A stretch of 64,000 nt of DNA from Planctomyces sp. SH-PL14 (GTDB lineage: Bacteria; Planctomycetota; Planctomycetia; Planctomycetales; Planctomycetaceae), in the NCBI RefSeq assembly GCF_001610835.1, contig NZ_CP011270.1, forward strand, positions 8,183,256 to 8,247,255. The letters are read 5' to 3'. The first letter of the stretch is position 1. Each line of letters opens with the position of its first letter. Below are positions 44,014 through 51,347 of this stretch, piece after piece. The notes beneath the pieces are model-generated. The model saw only the letters and a list, made by a program, of their open reading frames with translations, was not told where the DNA came from and ran no database searches. The translations under genes and the position numbers were made by a program.

Positions 44014-44528
44014 GGCTGAGCTCCTTCATTTAACCGCGGGGCGTTGTAGTCCGTTTTGGTGATGAGGAAATAGACTTCCTCAGCACAGGAACGGCTCTTG
44101 AAATCGCCGATGCACTGCGCTCCCTTACCGGGGATGTGACCGTAGAGGCTCCAGAAGGTGGCTTCCTCGTCTGGTACTCGCTCGCAGAAACGATCCGTCC
44201 CGCAACCGAACTCCCGCACTCCGCTGATTTCGTAGTCATCAAACGGCGTGAGGGTCGTCACATCGGCCGGTGCCGCGGCCTGCAGATTGTGTTTTGTGAT
44301 CGCCTCCCGCAGGTGCGGTTCGTATCGATCGCCTCGCCAGGAATTTGAACCGAATGCAATATCGTGATTGGCAAGCTTTGTCAGATTGAAGACAGCGACA
44401 TGGTGCTCCTGCTGGAAGACGATACCGAGCATCAGATCTTGCTCAGGATCATCGAAGATCACGGCGTGAAACGGAGCGCCAGCGATGCCGTTGCGGTGAT
44501 AGTCAACTGACATAATGGTGAGATTCAT
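44010..44528 (-). CDS. Plasmid hypothetical protein in methyltransferase operon
   Basis: 172 residues from the ATG at 44528 (the internal ATG at 44513 is an alternative). The N-terminal part (SVDYHRNGIAGAPFHAVIFDDPEQDLMLGIVF...HHVAVFNLTKLANHDIAFGSNSWRGDRYEPHL) has the look of a well-conserved plasmid-accessory family of unknown function. The C-terminal part is Cys-containing (EFGCGTDRFCERV, GAQCIGDFKSRSCAEEVYF). Its stop overlaps the next gene's start by 4 nt. Probably soluble. Function unknown. Confidence 0.8.
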   Translation of the reverse strand: MNLTIMSVDYHRNGIAGAPFHAVIFDDPEQDLMLGIVFQQEHHVAVFNLTKLANHDIAFGSNSWRGDRYEPHLREAITKHNLQAAAPADVTTLTPFDDYEISGVREFGCGTDRFCERVPDEEATFWSLYGHIPGKGAQCIGDFKSRSCAEEVYFLITKTDYNAPRLNEGAQP

Positions 44529-44585
44529 ATGGATAGTCCCTTCTGGTTGGTGCGGGCGAGCCGTGCGGCCCGCCCGCGGGTTGAT

Positions 44586-44789
44586 TCAGTCTTTCTTGTC
44601 GGTGGCAATGCGGAGCGTGATGCGGCCATCGAGCGGGACGCATTCAAGCTGGATGTTGAAGCCGCTGCCGTCGGTGTGTGCCCAAGCACTGCCAATGCGT
44701 GTCCAGAAGCCTTTGCGTCCTTCGCGGTCGCGGACCTGGTAGGCGATATGGCTGGGGGCTTTGCCCGAGGTGGTAGGATTGTCAGTCAT
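44586..44789 (-). CDS. Small plasmid protein, first gene of methyltransferase operon
   Basis: 67 residues from the ATG at 44789, which has AAGGAG 8 nt upstream; upstream extension of the frame to 44885 has no such signal. Sequence HIAYQVRDREGRKGFWTRIGSAWAHTDGSGFNIQLECVPLDGRITLRI reads as a compact beta-rich fold with a Gly-Phe-Trp core, and resembles small proteins common on conjugative plasmids. Function unknown. It precedes the 172-residue protein by 57 nt on the same strand. Confidence 0.78.
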   Translation of the reverse strand: MTDNPTTSGKAPSHIAYQVRDREGRKGFWTRIGSAWAHTDGSGFNIQLECVPLDGRITLRIATDKKD

Positions 44790-45148
44790 TGTGTGGTCTC
44801 CTTCTTTTGAGTTACCGGCCACGCCCATCGCGGCCTGATGGCACCCTTCAAAAGCCGCGTAAGCCGGAGCGCAGCGCTCTTGCAAGCTGAGAATTGGGGG
44901 AGACCTTAAGGGGGAGCCGATTCTCTGCTTGCAAGGCCGGCGGCGGCTTTACCGTGCCATTCAATCCGGCCGTGTGCGTGGAACCGGTGCGAGCGGCTGG
45001 AGATCACCTTCGGAAAATCCGAGCTGCGGCACGCTGCCCCCAGATGTCGGACAGCTTCGCACGCTGCCACAGGCTGCCATCGAGTGACAGGTAGTGACAG
45101 GCGAACTGGTTTAACGGTTCTTCAATCAATGCGAAGGTAGAATCTCGC
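44790..45148. other. Candidate origin of transfer between the operon and the relaxase gene
   Basis: 359 bp without a gene lies between the divergent small-gene operon and the MobF relaxase. It contains a 16-bp inverted repeat with one mismatch (44879-44894 and 44920-44935, CTTGCAAGCTGAGAAT) around a G-rich core that repeats GGGGGAG. Nearer the relaxase start are tandem AGTGACAGGT/AGTGACAGGC repeats (45083-45102). MobF plasmids usually carry oriT next to the relaxase gene, so this is the best candidate. The nick site cannot be placed. Confidence 0.6.
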
Positions 45149-47779
45149 ATGCTGCGCATCATCGAGAGCACGTCTGCCGGACAGGCCAAGAGCTACTACA
45201 GCACGGCGGACTATTACACCGAAGGCCAGGAACTCGTCGGCCAATGGCGGGGCGAAGGGGCTCGTCGCCTGGGCCTAGACGGTGAGATTCGACCGCAGCA
45301 ATGGGACGCACTGTGCGACAACCGCGATCCCAATACTGGCCAGACGCTGACGCTTCGCCGCAAGGACAATCGACGGGTGGGCTATGACTTCAATTTCCAT
45401 GTGCCCAAAAGCGTGTCCGTTCTGCATGCGATGACGCAGGACGATCGGCTGCTCGACGCATTCCGCGACGCCGTGCGTGAAACCATGGATGACGTCGAGA
45501 CCGAGATGCAGACGCGGGTCCGAAAGGGCGGGCGAAGCGAAGATCGAACGACCGGCAATGCGGTGTGGGGCGAGTTCGTTCATCTGACCGCGCGGCCGGT
45601 CGATGGCTTACCCGACCCACATCTGCACGCCCATTGCTTCGTGTTCAACACGACATATGACGAAGAAGAGCATGCCTGGAAGGCGGGACAGTTCGGCAGC
45701 CTCAAACGTGACGCACCGTATTTCGAGGCGAAATTTCATGTTCGGCTCGGATACAAGCTCGCCCAGCTGGGGCTCGACATCGAGCGATCGCGGACCGGTT
45801 GGGAAATTGCCGGCATCACACCGTCGATGGTCGAAAAGTTTTCGCGGCGGACGGCGGAGATCGAAGAGGAGGCGCGACGCAAAGGCATCGTCGATGACGC
45901 GGAGAAGGATTCGCTTGGGGCTCGCACACGCGAGCGAAAGCAAAAGCACCTCACTATGGAGGAGCTGCGGGCTGAGTGGAGGTCGCGCCTGACCGCAGAT
46001 GAGCAGTCGAGCCTGGAGCATGTCGCCTCCCATATCGGGCAGACGCCTCATCGCGAAGACCCTGACGCCGCACGCCACGGCATTGCCATGGCCTCGGACC
46101 ATTTGTTCGAACGCAAATCCGTCGTCGCCGAGCGTGAGCTGCAGGCTGAATCGCTCAAGCGTGTCGTCGGCAAGACGACTGTCGACGCGGTCGAGGATGC
46201 CTTCCGCCGCGAGAAGCTGATCGTGCGTGAACGCAAGGGGCGGCGGATGGTGACCACCGCGCAGGTCCTCTCCGAGGAGCGGCGTATGCTGCAATTTGCA
46301 CGTGGCGGAAGAGGAACCCGCAGGGCTTTCGCGGCCGAGCCGCATCGCTTCAAACGCGAATGGCTCAATGAAGGTCAGCGGCAGGCCGTGGAGCATGTGC
46401 TCTATTCGCGCGATCAGGTGATGCTGGTACGCGGGGCGGCAGGTGTCGGTAAGACGTCGATGATGCAGGAGGCCGCCGAGGGCATTGAGGAAAGCGGCCA
46501 GCAGGTTTTCACATTTGCTCCGTCGGCAAAGGCCAGTCGCGGCGTGCTACGCGAGAAAGGGTTTGAAAATGCCGACACCGTCCAGCGGCTGCTGCTCGAC
46601 GAGAAGCTGCAGCAGCAGATTGCCGGACAGGTGATATGGATCGACGAAGCCGGCATGGTCGGCACGCGGACCATGGCCAGCGTGTTCGAGTTGGCCGAAC
46701 GACTCGATGCCCGCGTCGTTTTGTCAGGTGATCGCAGGCAGCACGGTTCGGTCGAGCGAGGAGCCGCTTTGCGGCTGCTCGAAGAAGAGGCGGGGCTGGT
46801 GCCCGCCGAAATCAAAGAGATCCAGCGGCAGAAAAGCCGGTACAAGCAGGCGATCGAGGATCTCAGTGAGGATCGTACGAGCGAAGGCTTTGCCAAGCTC
46901 GACGCGATGGGGTGGGTAAAAGAAATTGACGCATCCGAGCGCTACGAGCGGCTTGCTGCCGACTATGTGGCAACGGTCGCGGCGGGCGAATCGGCACTTG
47001 TGGTATCGCCAACGCACATTGAGGCGGCACGGATTACCCGCTCCATTCGCGAGCGATTGCGATCGGCCGGCCGGATCACCGGCGAAGAACATCGGCTGAC
47101 CGTCCTGCAGAATGCGAGTCTGACCGAAGGTGAGCGTCAGGATAGGGTGAACTATGCGGCCGGGGACGTACTGGTCTTTCACCAGAATGCGAAAGGCTTC
47201 GCCAAGGGACAACGTGTAACAGTCGGCGAGGAGCCACCGCCGCTTGATCAGGCGGCACGATTCAGTGTGTTTCACGCAGGTGAGCTGGCCGTGGCCGAGG
47301 GCGACGTGCTGCGAGTCACCCGCAATGGCACGACTGCTGACCGTAAGCACCGTTTAAATAACGGCGATCTGGTGCAGGTCGCGGGATTCGATCGAACCGG
47401 CAACATCGTGACTGACAAGGGATGGACGATCGACCGCGAATACGGTCATCTGGCCTATGGCTTTGTCGTCACCAGCCATGCGTCGCAGGGAACGGACGTC
47501 GATCGCGTGTTCATCGGACAGTCCGCGGCGAGCTTCGCCGCTTCATCACGCGAGCAGTTCTACGTCTCGGCTTCACGCGGCCGAAAACAGGTCACCATCT
47601 ACACCGACAACAAGACGCAGTTGCTGGATGCGGTGCATCGCAGCGATGAACGATTATCCGCGACAGAGCTGCTGTCCTCTGACATGCTCAGCGAGCGTGG
47701 CGGATGGCCGTCACGTGAGCAACAGCTGGCAGGTCCATTGCATCGCCAGTCCAGCAGGGAGCTAGCCTATGAACGATAG
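45149..47779 (+). CDS. MobF-family conjugative relaxase-helicase (TrwC/TraI type)
   Basis: 876 residues. The relaxase domain (about 1-300) begins MLRIIESTSAGQAKSYYSTADYY with catalytic-type tyrosines at 16/17 and 22/23, and has the metal-binding DPHLHAHCFVFN (His158, His160, His162). From about 400 it is a RecD-like superfamily 1 helicase: Walker A GAAGVGKTS (Lys435), IWIDEAGMVG (motif II), LSGDRRQHGSVERG, and a later UvrD-like TSHASQGTDVDRVFIGQS and YVSASRGR. It would nick oriT, stay bound to the 5' end and unwind DNA for transfer. It is the only mobilization gene seen: no coupling protein or type IV secretion genes follow. The stop overlaps the next gene by 11 nt. Confidence 0.95.
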   Translation: MLRIIESTSAGQAKSYYSTADYYTEGQELVGQWRGEGARRLGLDGEIRPQQWDALCDNRDPNTGQTLTLRRKDNRRVGYDFNFHVPKSVSVLHAMTQDDRLLDAFRDAVRETMDDVETEMQTRVRKGGRSEDRTTGNAVWGEFVHLTARPVDGLPDPHLHAHCFVFNTTYDEEEHAWKAGQFGSLKRDAPYFEAKFHVRLGYKLAQLGLDIERSRTGWEIAGITPSMVEKFSRRTAEIEEEARRKGIVDDAEKDSLGARTRERKQKHLTMEELRAEWRSRLTADEQSSLEHVASHIGQTPHREDPDAARHGIAMASDHLFERKSVVAERELQAESLKRVVGKTTVDAVEDAFRREKLIVRERKGRRMVTTAQVLSEERRMLQFARGGRGTRRAFAAEPHRFKREWLNEGQRQAVEHVLYSRDQVMLVRGAAGVGKTSMMQEAAEGIEESGQQVFTFAPSAKASRGVLREKGFENADTVQRLLLDEKLQQQIAGQVIWIDEAGMVGTRTMASVFELAERLDARVVLSGDRRQHGSVERGAALRLLEEEAGLVPAEIKEIQRQKSRYKQAIEDLSEDRTSEGFAKLDAMGWVKEIDASERYERLAADYVATVAAGESALVVSPTHIEAARITRSIRERLRSAGRITGEEHRLTVLQNASLTEGERQDRVNYAAGDVLVFHQNAKGFAKGQRVTVGEEPPPLDQAARFSVFHAGELAVAEGDVLRVTRNGTTADRKHRLNNGDLVQVAGFDRTGNIVTDKGWTIDREYGHLAYGFVVTSHASQGTDVDRVFIGQSAASFAASSREQFYVSASRGRKQVTIYTDNKTQLLDAVHRSDERLSATELLSSDMLSERGGWPSREQQLAGPLHRQSSRELAYER

Positions 47780-48170
47780 TGTGCTGGAGCGATACACGCG
47801 CCCGCCGGTCGCAGCCACGGAAGCGGATGACGGCGAAGGCGTGCAGGATTGCGGCGCCTTTGGATTCCTGCGTGGCATCCGGGACCGGGCAATTATGCTG
47901 GAGCTGCGGCGAAAAGACGGCAGCATGCGGGCCTTGGGGTACGCCTGGTTGCAAGCGGTGGAATCAGACCCTTCCGGGGTGATCTCGCTGATGTTTCCGG
48001 GGTCAATCATCAAACTGACAGGACGGAATTTTCACCGGCCTAATGCCCAGGGCATCGGCCTGCTCGCAGGACTCCTCCGCCATCGCGTGACCTTCATTCA
48101 GGAAGCCGATCAGGTCGCGTTCATGAACGCATCCGCGGCCGAAGCCGTGGTCGAGAGAATCGAGTGGTAA
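47769..48170 (+). CDS. Hypothetical protein overlapping the relaxase gene
   Basis: 133 residues; the ATG lies 11 nt inside the end of the relaxase gene, so the two are probably translated together. Its composition is protein-like (GAFGFLRGIRDRAIMLELRRKDGSMRALGYAWLQAVESDPSGVISLMFPGSIIKLTGRNFHRPNAQGIGLLAGLLRHRVTFIQEADQVAFMNA). No family recognised; the central beta-rich part looks like a small globular fold. A strong terminator follows at once. Likely an accessory of mobilization by position only. Confidence 0.8.
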   Translation: MNDSVLERYTRPPVAATEADDGEGVQDCGAFGFLRGIRDRAIMLELRRKDGSMRALGYAWLQAVESDPSGVISLMFPGSIIKLTGRNFHRPNAQGIGLLAGLLRHRVTFIQEADQVAFMNASAAEAVVERIEW

Positions 48171-48201
48171 AAAAAACGGGCGGGTAAGTTACCCGCCCTT
48201 T
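48169..48201. terminator. Rho-independent terminator after relaxase operon
   Basis: Stem GGGCGGGT (48178-48185) pairs with ACCCGCCC (48191-48198) around a 5-nt loop. It is preceded by a run of A (48169-48176) and followed by TTT, so it can work on both strands, ending the relaxase operon and the converging 48254-48604 gene. Confidence 0.85.
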
Positions 48202-48253
48202 GCACTGATCCTATCGACAGTTGCGACCACAGCGTGAGCAACCGATGGTCCGC

Positions 48254-48604
48254 TCATGCGTCCTTGCAGAACGGGCACCGTCCGACAAAGTTCGCCTGCG
48301 GCAGCTCAAATGCCGGACCTATCTCGCTCCAGCCTTCCAGCATCGCCTGTTCCTCGGTGTCGATCTCCTCTCCTGCATCGCAGTCGCAGCAGATGAGGGT
48401 GAAGACTGGCTGCGGTCCGCATCCGTCAATCCGGCGAGCCACGGAGTTCAGATAGCACTCGATCGAAATGGCAGTGTGTCCAGGCGGAGCGTAGCCGCCG
48501 CGAGCGATCCAGCCCCGAAGGGCTGCTGCGAGTTCGCGGCACCGGGCGGCGTCGCCCGCCTGCATGGCGGCAATCAGGTCTCGAAGGGTCTGTGCGGGTT
48601 CCAT
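48254..48604 (-). CDS. Plasmid hypothetical protein with C-terminal zinc-ribbon-like cysteines
   Basis: 116 residues. N-terminal helices (RDLIAAMQAGDAARCRELAAALRGWIARGG) are followed by AISIECYLNSVARRIDGCG. The C-terminal half has ICCDCDAG and VGRCPFCKD, spaced like the two halves of a zinc ribbon. I recognise the type as a conserved plasmid-accessory protein of unknown function. It lies downstream of ardC on the same strand, 72 nt away, so it may share its transcript. Confidence 0.8.
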   Translation of the reverse strand: MEPAQTLRDLIAAMQAGDAARCRELAAALRGWIARGGYAPPGHTAISIECYLNSVARRIDGCGPQPVFTLICCDCDAGEEIDTEEQAMLEGWSEIGPAFELPQANFVGRCPFCKDA

Positions 48605-48676
48605 GATGAACGGCTCCGGAAATGTGGAATGGACGGCCCGCCAGCCGAAGGGCCAGCGGGCGGGAAGGAAGAGGGA

Positions 48677-49582
48677 TCAGGCATCCGGCTGCGGTTGCAG
48701 GCCATGCAGCAGGTCGATTGCCTTGGACGCATGCGAAGCGGCAGTAAAAACCGCTCGTTTGTCGTCTTTGAGTACCTTCAGCCAGCTCGCCAGATAGCTC
48801 GCATGGTCGTCCCGCACTTCTGGGGTGAGCTGCAAATCTGCACAAAGGAACGCCGATCCAAGCTCTGCCACGAGCTCCTCGATCGCGTACCCTTCATCTC
48901 CGAAGCGCTTCCGGCCGAAGTCACGATTGAGGCGGGACGGATGCCGCGTCCAGTGCGTCAGCTCATGGGCGAGCGTCGCAGCATGGGATTCGGCATCTCG
49001 GAACGCCTCGAAGGGCGGCATGCGGATGAAGTCGGGCTCGATGGCGTAGAACGCCTGATTCCCTCCGGTCTGAATGTTCGCACCCGTTGCGGCGAAGAAC
49101 CGGTCCGCTCGTTCGATCCGTTCCAGCTTCTCAGTGGGCGGTGTTGCAAGCTGGTAGAAGTGGGCGGGGAGGCCTTCGCACTGGTCGGCACAAAAGACGG
49201 TGTATTGCTTGAGGAACGGGATCTTCTCCTCAATGTCCTCGCCGCTGTCGGTCTCCTCGCTCTTGGTGAAGGTTGAGGCGTAGACCACAGTCGCACCGTG
49301 TTCGCCTTTCCTGACATGTCCGCCGAGTTCAAGGGCCTGCTGGAAGGTGAGCCAGAACGGCGAGGCGAAGCCGCTCAGCTCGGCGGTCATCCACAGGGCA
49401 AGGATATTGATGCCGGAGTAGGGCTTGCCGTTATGCCGCAGGGGCCGGCTTACCCGGCCGGCGGCATGGTCTGCGTGCCACGGGCGAAGCCATGGCCGCA
49501 CGCCCTGTTCAAGCTGGGCGACAATCTGGTTGGTGATCTTCGTGTAGACATCCACACGCGGAGCGGCTGCGGTTTTGGACAT
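48677..49582 (-). CDS. ardC: ArdC-like antirestriction protein
   Basis: 301 residues from the ATG at 49582, with GGAGGT upstream; a start at 49624 is less supported. The N-terminal half is the ArdC ssDNA-binding domain (VDVYTKITNQIVAQLEQGVRPWLRPW, PLRHNGKPYSGINILALWM, FWLTFQQALELGGHVRKGEHGATVVY). The C-terminal half is a zincin-like metallopeptidase domain with LAHELTHWTRHPSRLNRDFG (HExxH) and YAIEELVAELGSAFLCADL. ArdC proteins protect incoming plasmid DNA from restriction in the new host. Location next to the mobilization genes fits a leading-region role. Known family; activity here is inferred. Confidence 0.92.
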   Translation of the reverse strand: MSKTAAAPRVDVYTKITNQIVAQLEQGVRPWLRPWHADHAAGRVSRPLRHNGKPYSGINILALWMTAELSGFASPFWLTFQQALELGGHVRKGEHGATVVYASTFTKSEETDSGEDIEEKIPFLKQYTVFCADQCEGLPAHFYQLATPPTEKLERIERADRFFAATGANIQTGGNQAFYAIEPDFIRMPPFEAFRDAESHAATLAHELTHWTRHPSRLNRDFGRKRFGDEGYAIEELVAELGSAFLCADLQLTPEVRDDHASYLASWLKVLKDDKRAVFTAASHASKAIDLLHGLQPQPDA

Positions 49583-49969
49583 GGTGACCTCCTGAAATGG
49601 TTTTGCTTTTGAGCCAACGCACATGCGTTTGGCGCAAAAGGCAAAGAGCCAACGCCAGGGGGAGGGCGGTCAGGGACGGCCCGGTGGAGGGGCACCCGGT
49701 CTGCACGAAGCGAAGCGCAGGAAGATCGGGGAGGTGCCGCTGGGGCGCTCGTGTCATCCTTGACCGGCCGGGGGATGTGCCCCCAAGAGAACCCTGCCGT
49801 GGCCGCCAGGCCTCCGCATCAGGCCGGCAGGCCGCCGCACCAGCGGACCGAAAGAGGCGCTAGCCGTTCCTCGTCAGAGAACCGAAGCGAAGCGGAGTCT
49901 GCAGGCACGCGACGGTTCGCCGTGGTGCCATGATGCTCCGCAAGAAGCACTCACCCACAGAGTGAATTA
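49583..49969. other. Gap upstream of ardC (387 bp)
   Basis: No gene is supported. It contains the direct repeat GAGCCAACGC at 49611-49620 and 49646-49655, near the ardC start, and a GC-rich segment of small palindromes further out. It is a plausible ardC promoter and operator. A single-stranded promoter of the leading region is conceivable but unproven. Confidence 0.4.
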
Positions 49970-50473
49970 CTACTTTCTGTACCAGACTTCGCAATCATCG
50001 ATCTGACCCGACGCCTCAAACCGATAACGGGCCTCGAAGGGAATCACATCGGGTGCGCTCAACGGGCCAAAGAAGCTGCCGGGGGACCAATGTGGAAAGT
50101 GAAAATGTTCGGCGATGACATCGGAGCTCAGCCAGATGAAGTCGGGCGGGAAGTCCTCACGCAGGATCAGGAATAGCGGATCGACCTTCACCGGGTGCTT
50201 CATCGGGAGGGGATTGAGCAGCGAGCGCACCCAGAAGGTCACCTTTCGACCGGCCGCGATTGCCTCGGCAATCTCATACTCCTGGTAGGCGGCAGCACCG
50301 ATATAGCTGGTCGTCGCGTTGGGGTAAAAAAATGCGTAGTAAGACGTCGCTTTGTCCGGGTCGAAAAACCATTCGGGCGGTCCGACCTCCAGGTGATAGA
50401 GCGGACCGTATTCGTTGCGCTGCTCCGGGGAGAAGCCGGCGGGAGCGGTCAAGACACCGGTAAACTTCGACAT
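49970..50473 (-). CDS. Plasmid hypothetical protein
   Basis: 167 residues from the ATG at 50473; the frame runs open to 50569 but the upstream residues are not protein-like. The sequence is aromatic-rich (GPLYHLEVGPPEWFFDPDKATSYYAFFYPNATTSYIGAAAYQEYEIAEAIAAGRKVTFWVRSLLN...). No motif or family is recognised. It reads like a small soluble beta-rich protein. It is on the same strand as ardC, behind a 387-bp gap. Confidence 0.65.
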   Translation of the reverse strand: MSKFTGVLTAPAGFSPEQRNEYGPLYHLEVGPPEWFFDPDKATSYYAFFYPNATTSYIGAAAYQEYEIAEAIAAGRKVTFWVRSLLNPLPMKHPVKVDPLFLILREDFPPDFIWLSSDVIAEHFHFPHWSPGSFFGPLSAPDVIPFEARYRFEASGQIDDCEVWYRK

Positions 50474-50666
50474 GCAAGAGCTCGTCGGTGGCCAGCGAAC
50501 GATGCGATGGAGGAACGAGTCAGGCCGCCTCGGCCCGAGACTCGATTCGATATCCCATCGGCCTTGCACATGTCAACCGGTCACACGTCAAATCTGGCCG
50601 ACTAACTGCTGCGGAACTGGCGTAGCAGTGCGATAGCTTCATTGCCTGCACGCTTCTGAACGGCGG

Positions 50667-50993
50667 CTACCGATTCAGCTCAGTGGCGTTGGGTTGGAGC
50701 TGTTTCTCGCGGGCGAGCGAGGCCACCTGGCTTAAGGGGCGTGGGCCGGGGAAGAAATAGAAATCGGTCGGCACTTCTTCCGCATGGGTGCGGGCGTACG
50801 CGTCGAAGAGCGCTTCGCGAGGTGCAAAAGCAGACGCAGCGACGACCGAGCGGCCGTCACGGCGGAGCAGCAGCGTGTCGTAGAGGCCGAGGTCGTTTTT
50901 GAGTGACTCGGGGTCGGTGTAGCTGTCATAGCTGCGGACTTCACTGTCTGAAAAGACAGTGATCAGCGGCTGATCGGTCGTGGACTGTGTCAT
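50667..50993 (-). CDS. Plasmid hypothetical protein
   Basis: 108 residues if the ATG at 50993 is used; one at 51008 is close. Sequence (TVFSDSEVRSYDSYTDPESLKNDLGLYDTLLLRRDGRSVVAASAFAPREALFDAYARTHAEEVPTDFYFFPGPRPLSQVASLAREKQ) is soluble and acidic in the first half. No family recognised. It lies downstream of the metal-efflux genes on the same strand, 354 nt away, and its functional link to them is unknown. Confidence 0.65.
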   Translation of the reverse strand: MTQSTTDQPLITVFSDSEVRSYDSYTDPESLKNDLGLYDTLLLRRDGRSVVAASAFAPREALFDAYARTHAEEVPTDFYFFPGPRPLSQVASLAREKQLQPNATELNR

Positions 50994-51347
50994 AGCGGGC
51001 CCTGGCATCCTTCTCCATTGAGTCCTTCGTGCAAAGAGTCGCCACCTAGTCGCAACTGCTATTCCACGACGAACCGAATCCTTCGGCTGCCGATTCATGC
51101 CATATGGGTGGCAAGACGTCAACAGAAGTGTTCCTTACGGCGGGACGGCTGGCCTTTACCAATTCAACCGGGTTGCATCGGCAAGGCTTTTTGCTTGCGG
51201 ACTTTTCCGAAGGCACCGTCTGGATGCGGCGTAACGAGCGGCTGCGGCGAGGTTGAGGCACGATGCGCGGTCTGGACGAGGTCAGCTCACTGTGGCCGGG
51301 CAGGGGTCGCCCAGGCTTTCCGGTCGCCAGCCACTAAACCCCGGCCA
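50994..51347. other. Gap between metal-efflux operon and plasmid genes
   Basis: No confident gene. A 50-codon plus-strand ORF (51104-51256, MGGKTSTEVFLTAGRLAFTN) has protein-like composition, but overlaps another short ORF and lacks a ribosome-binding site. The end of the efflux operon transcript should fall here; no T-tailed hairpin was found. Confidence 0.3.
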
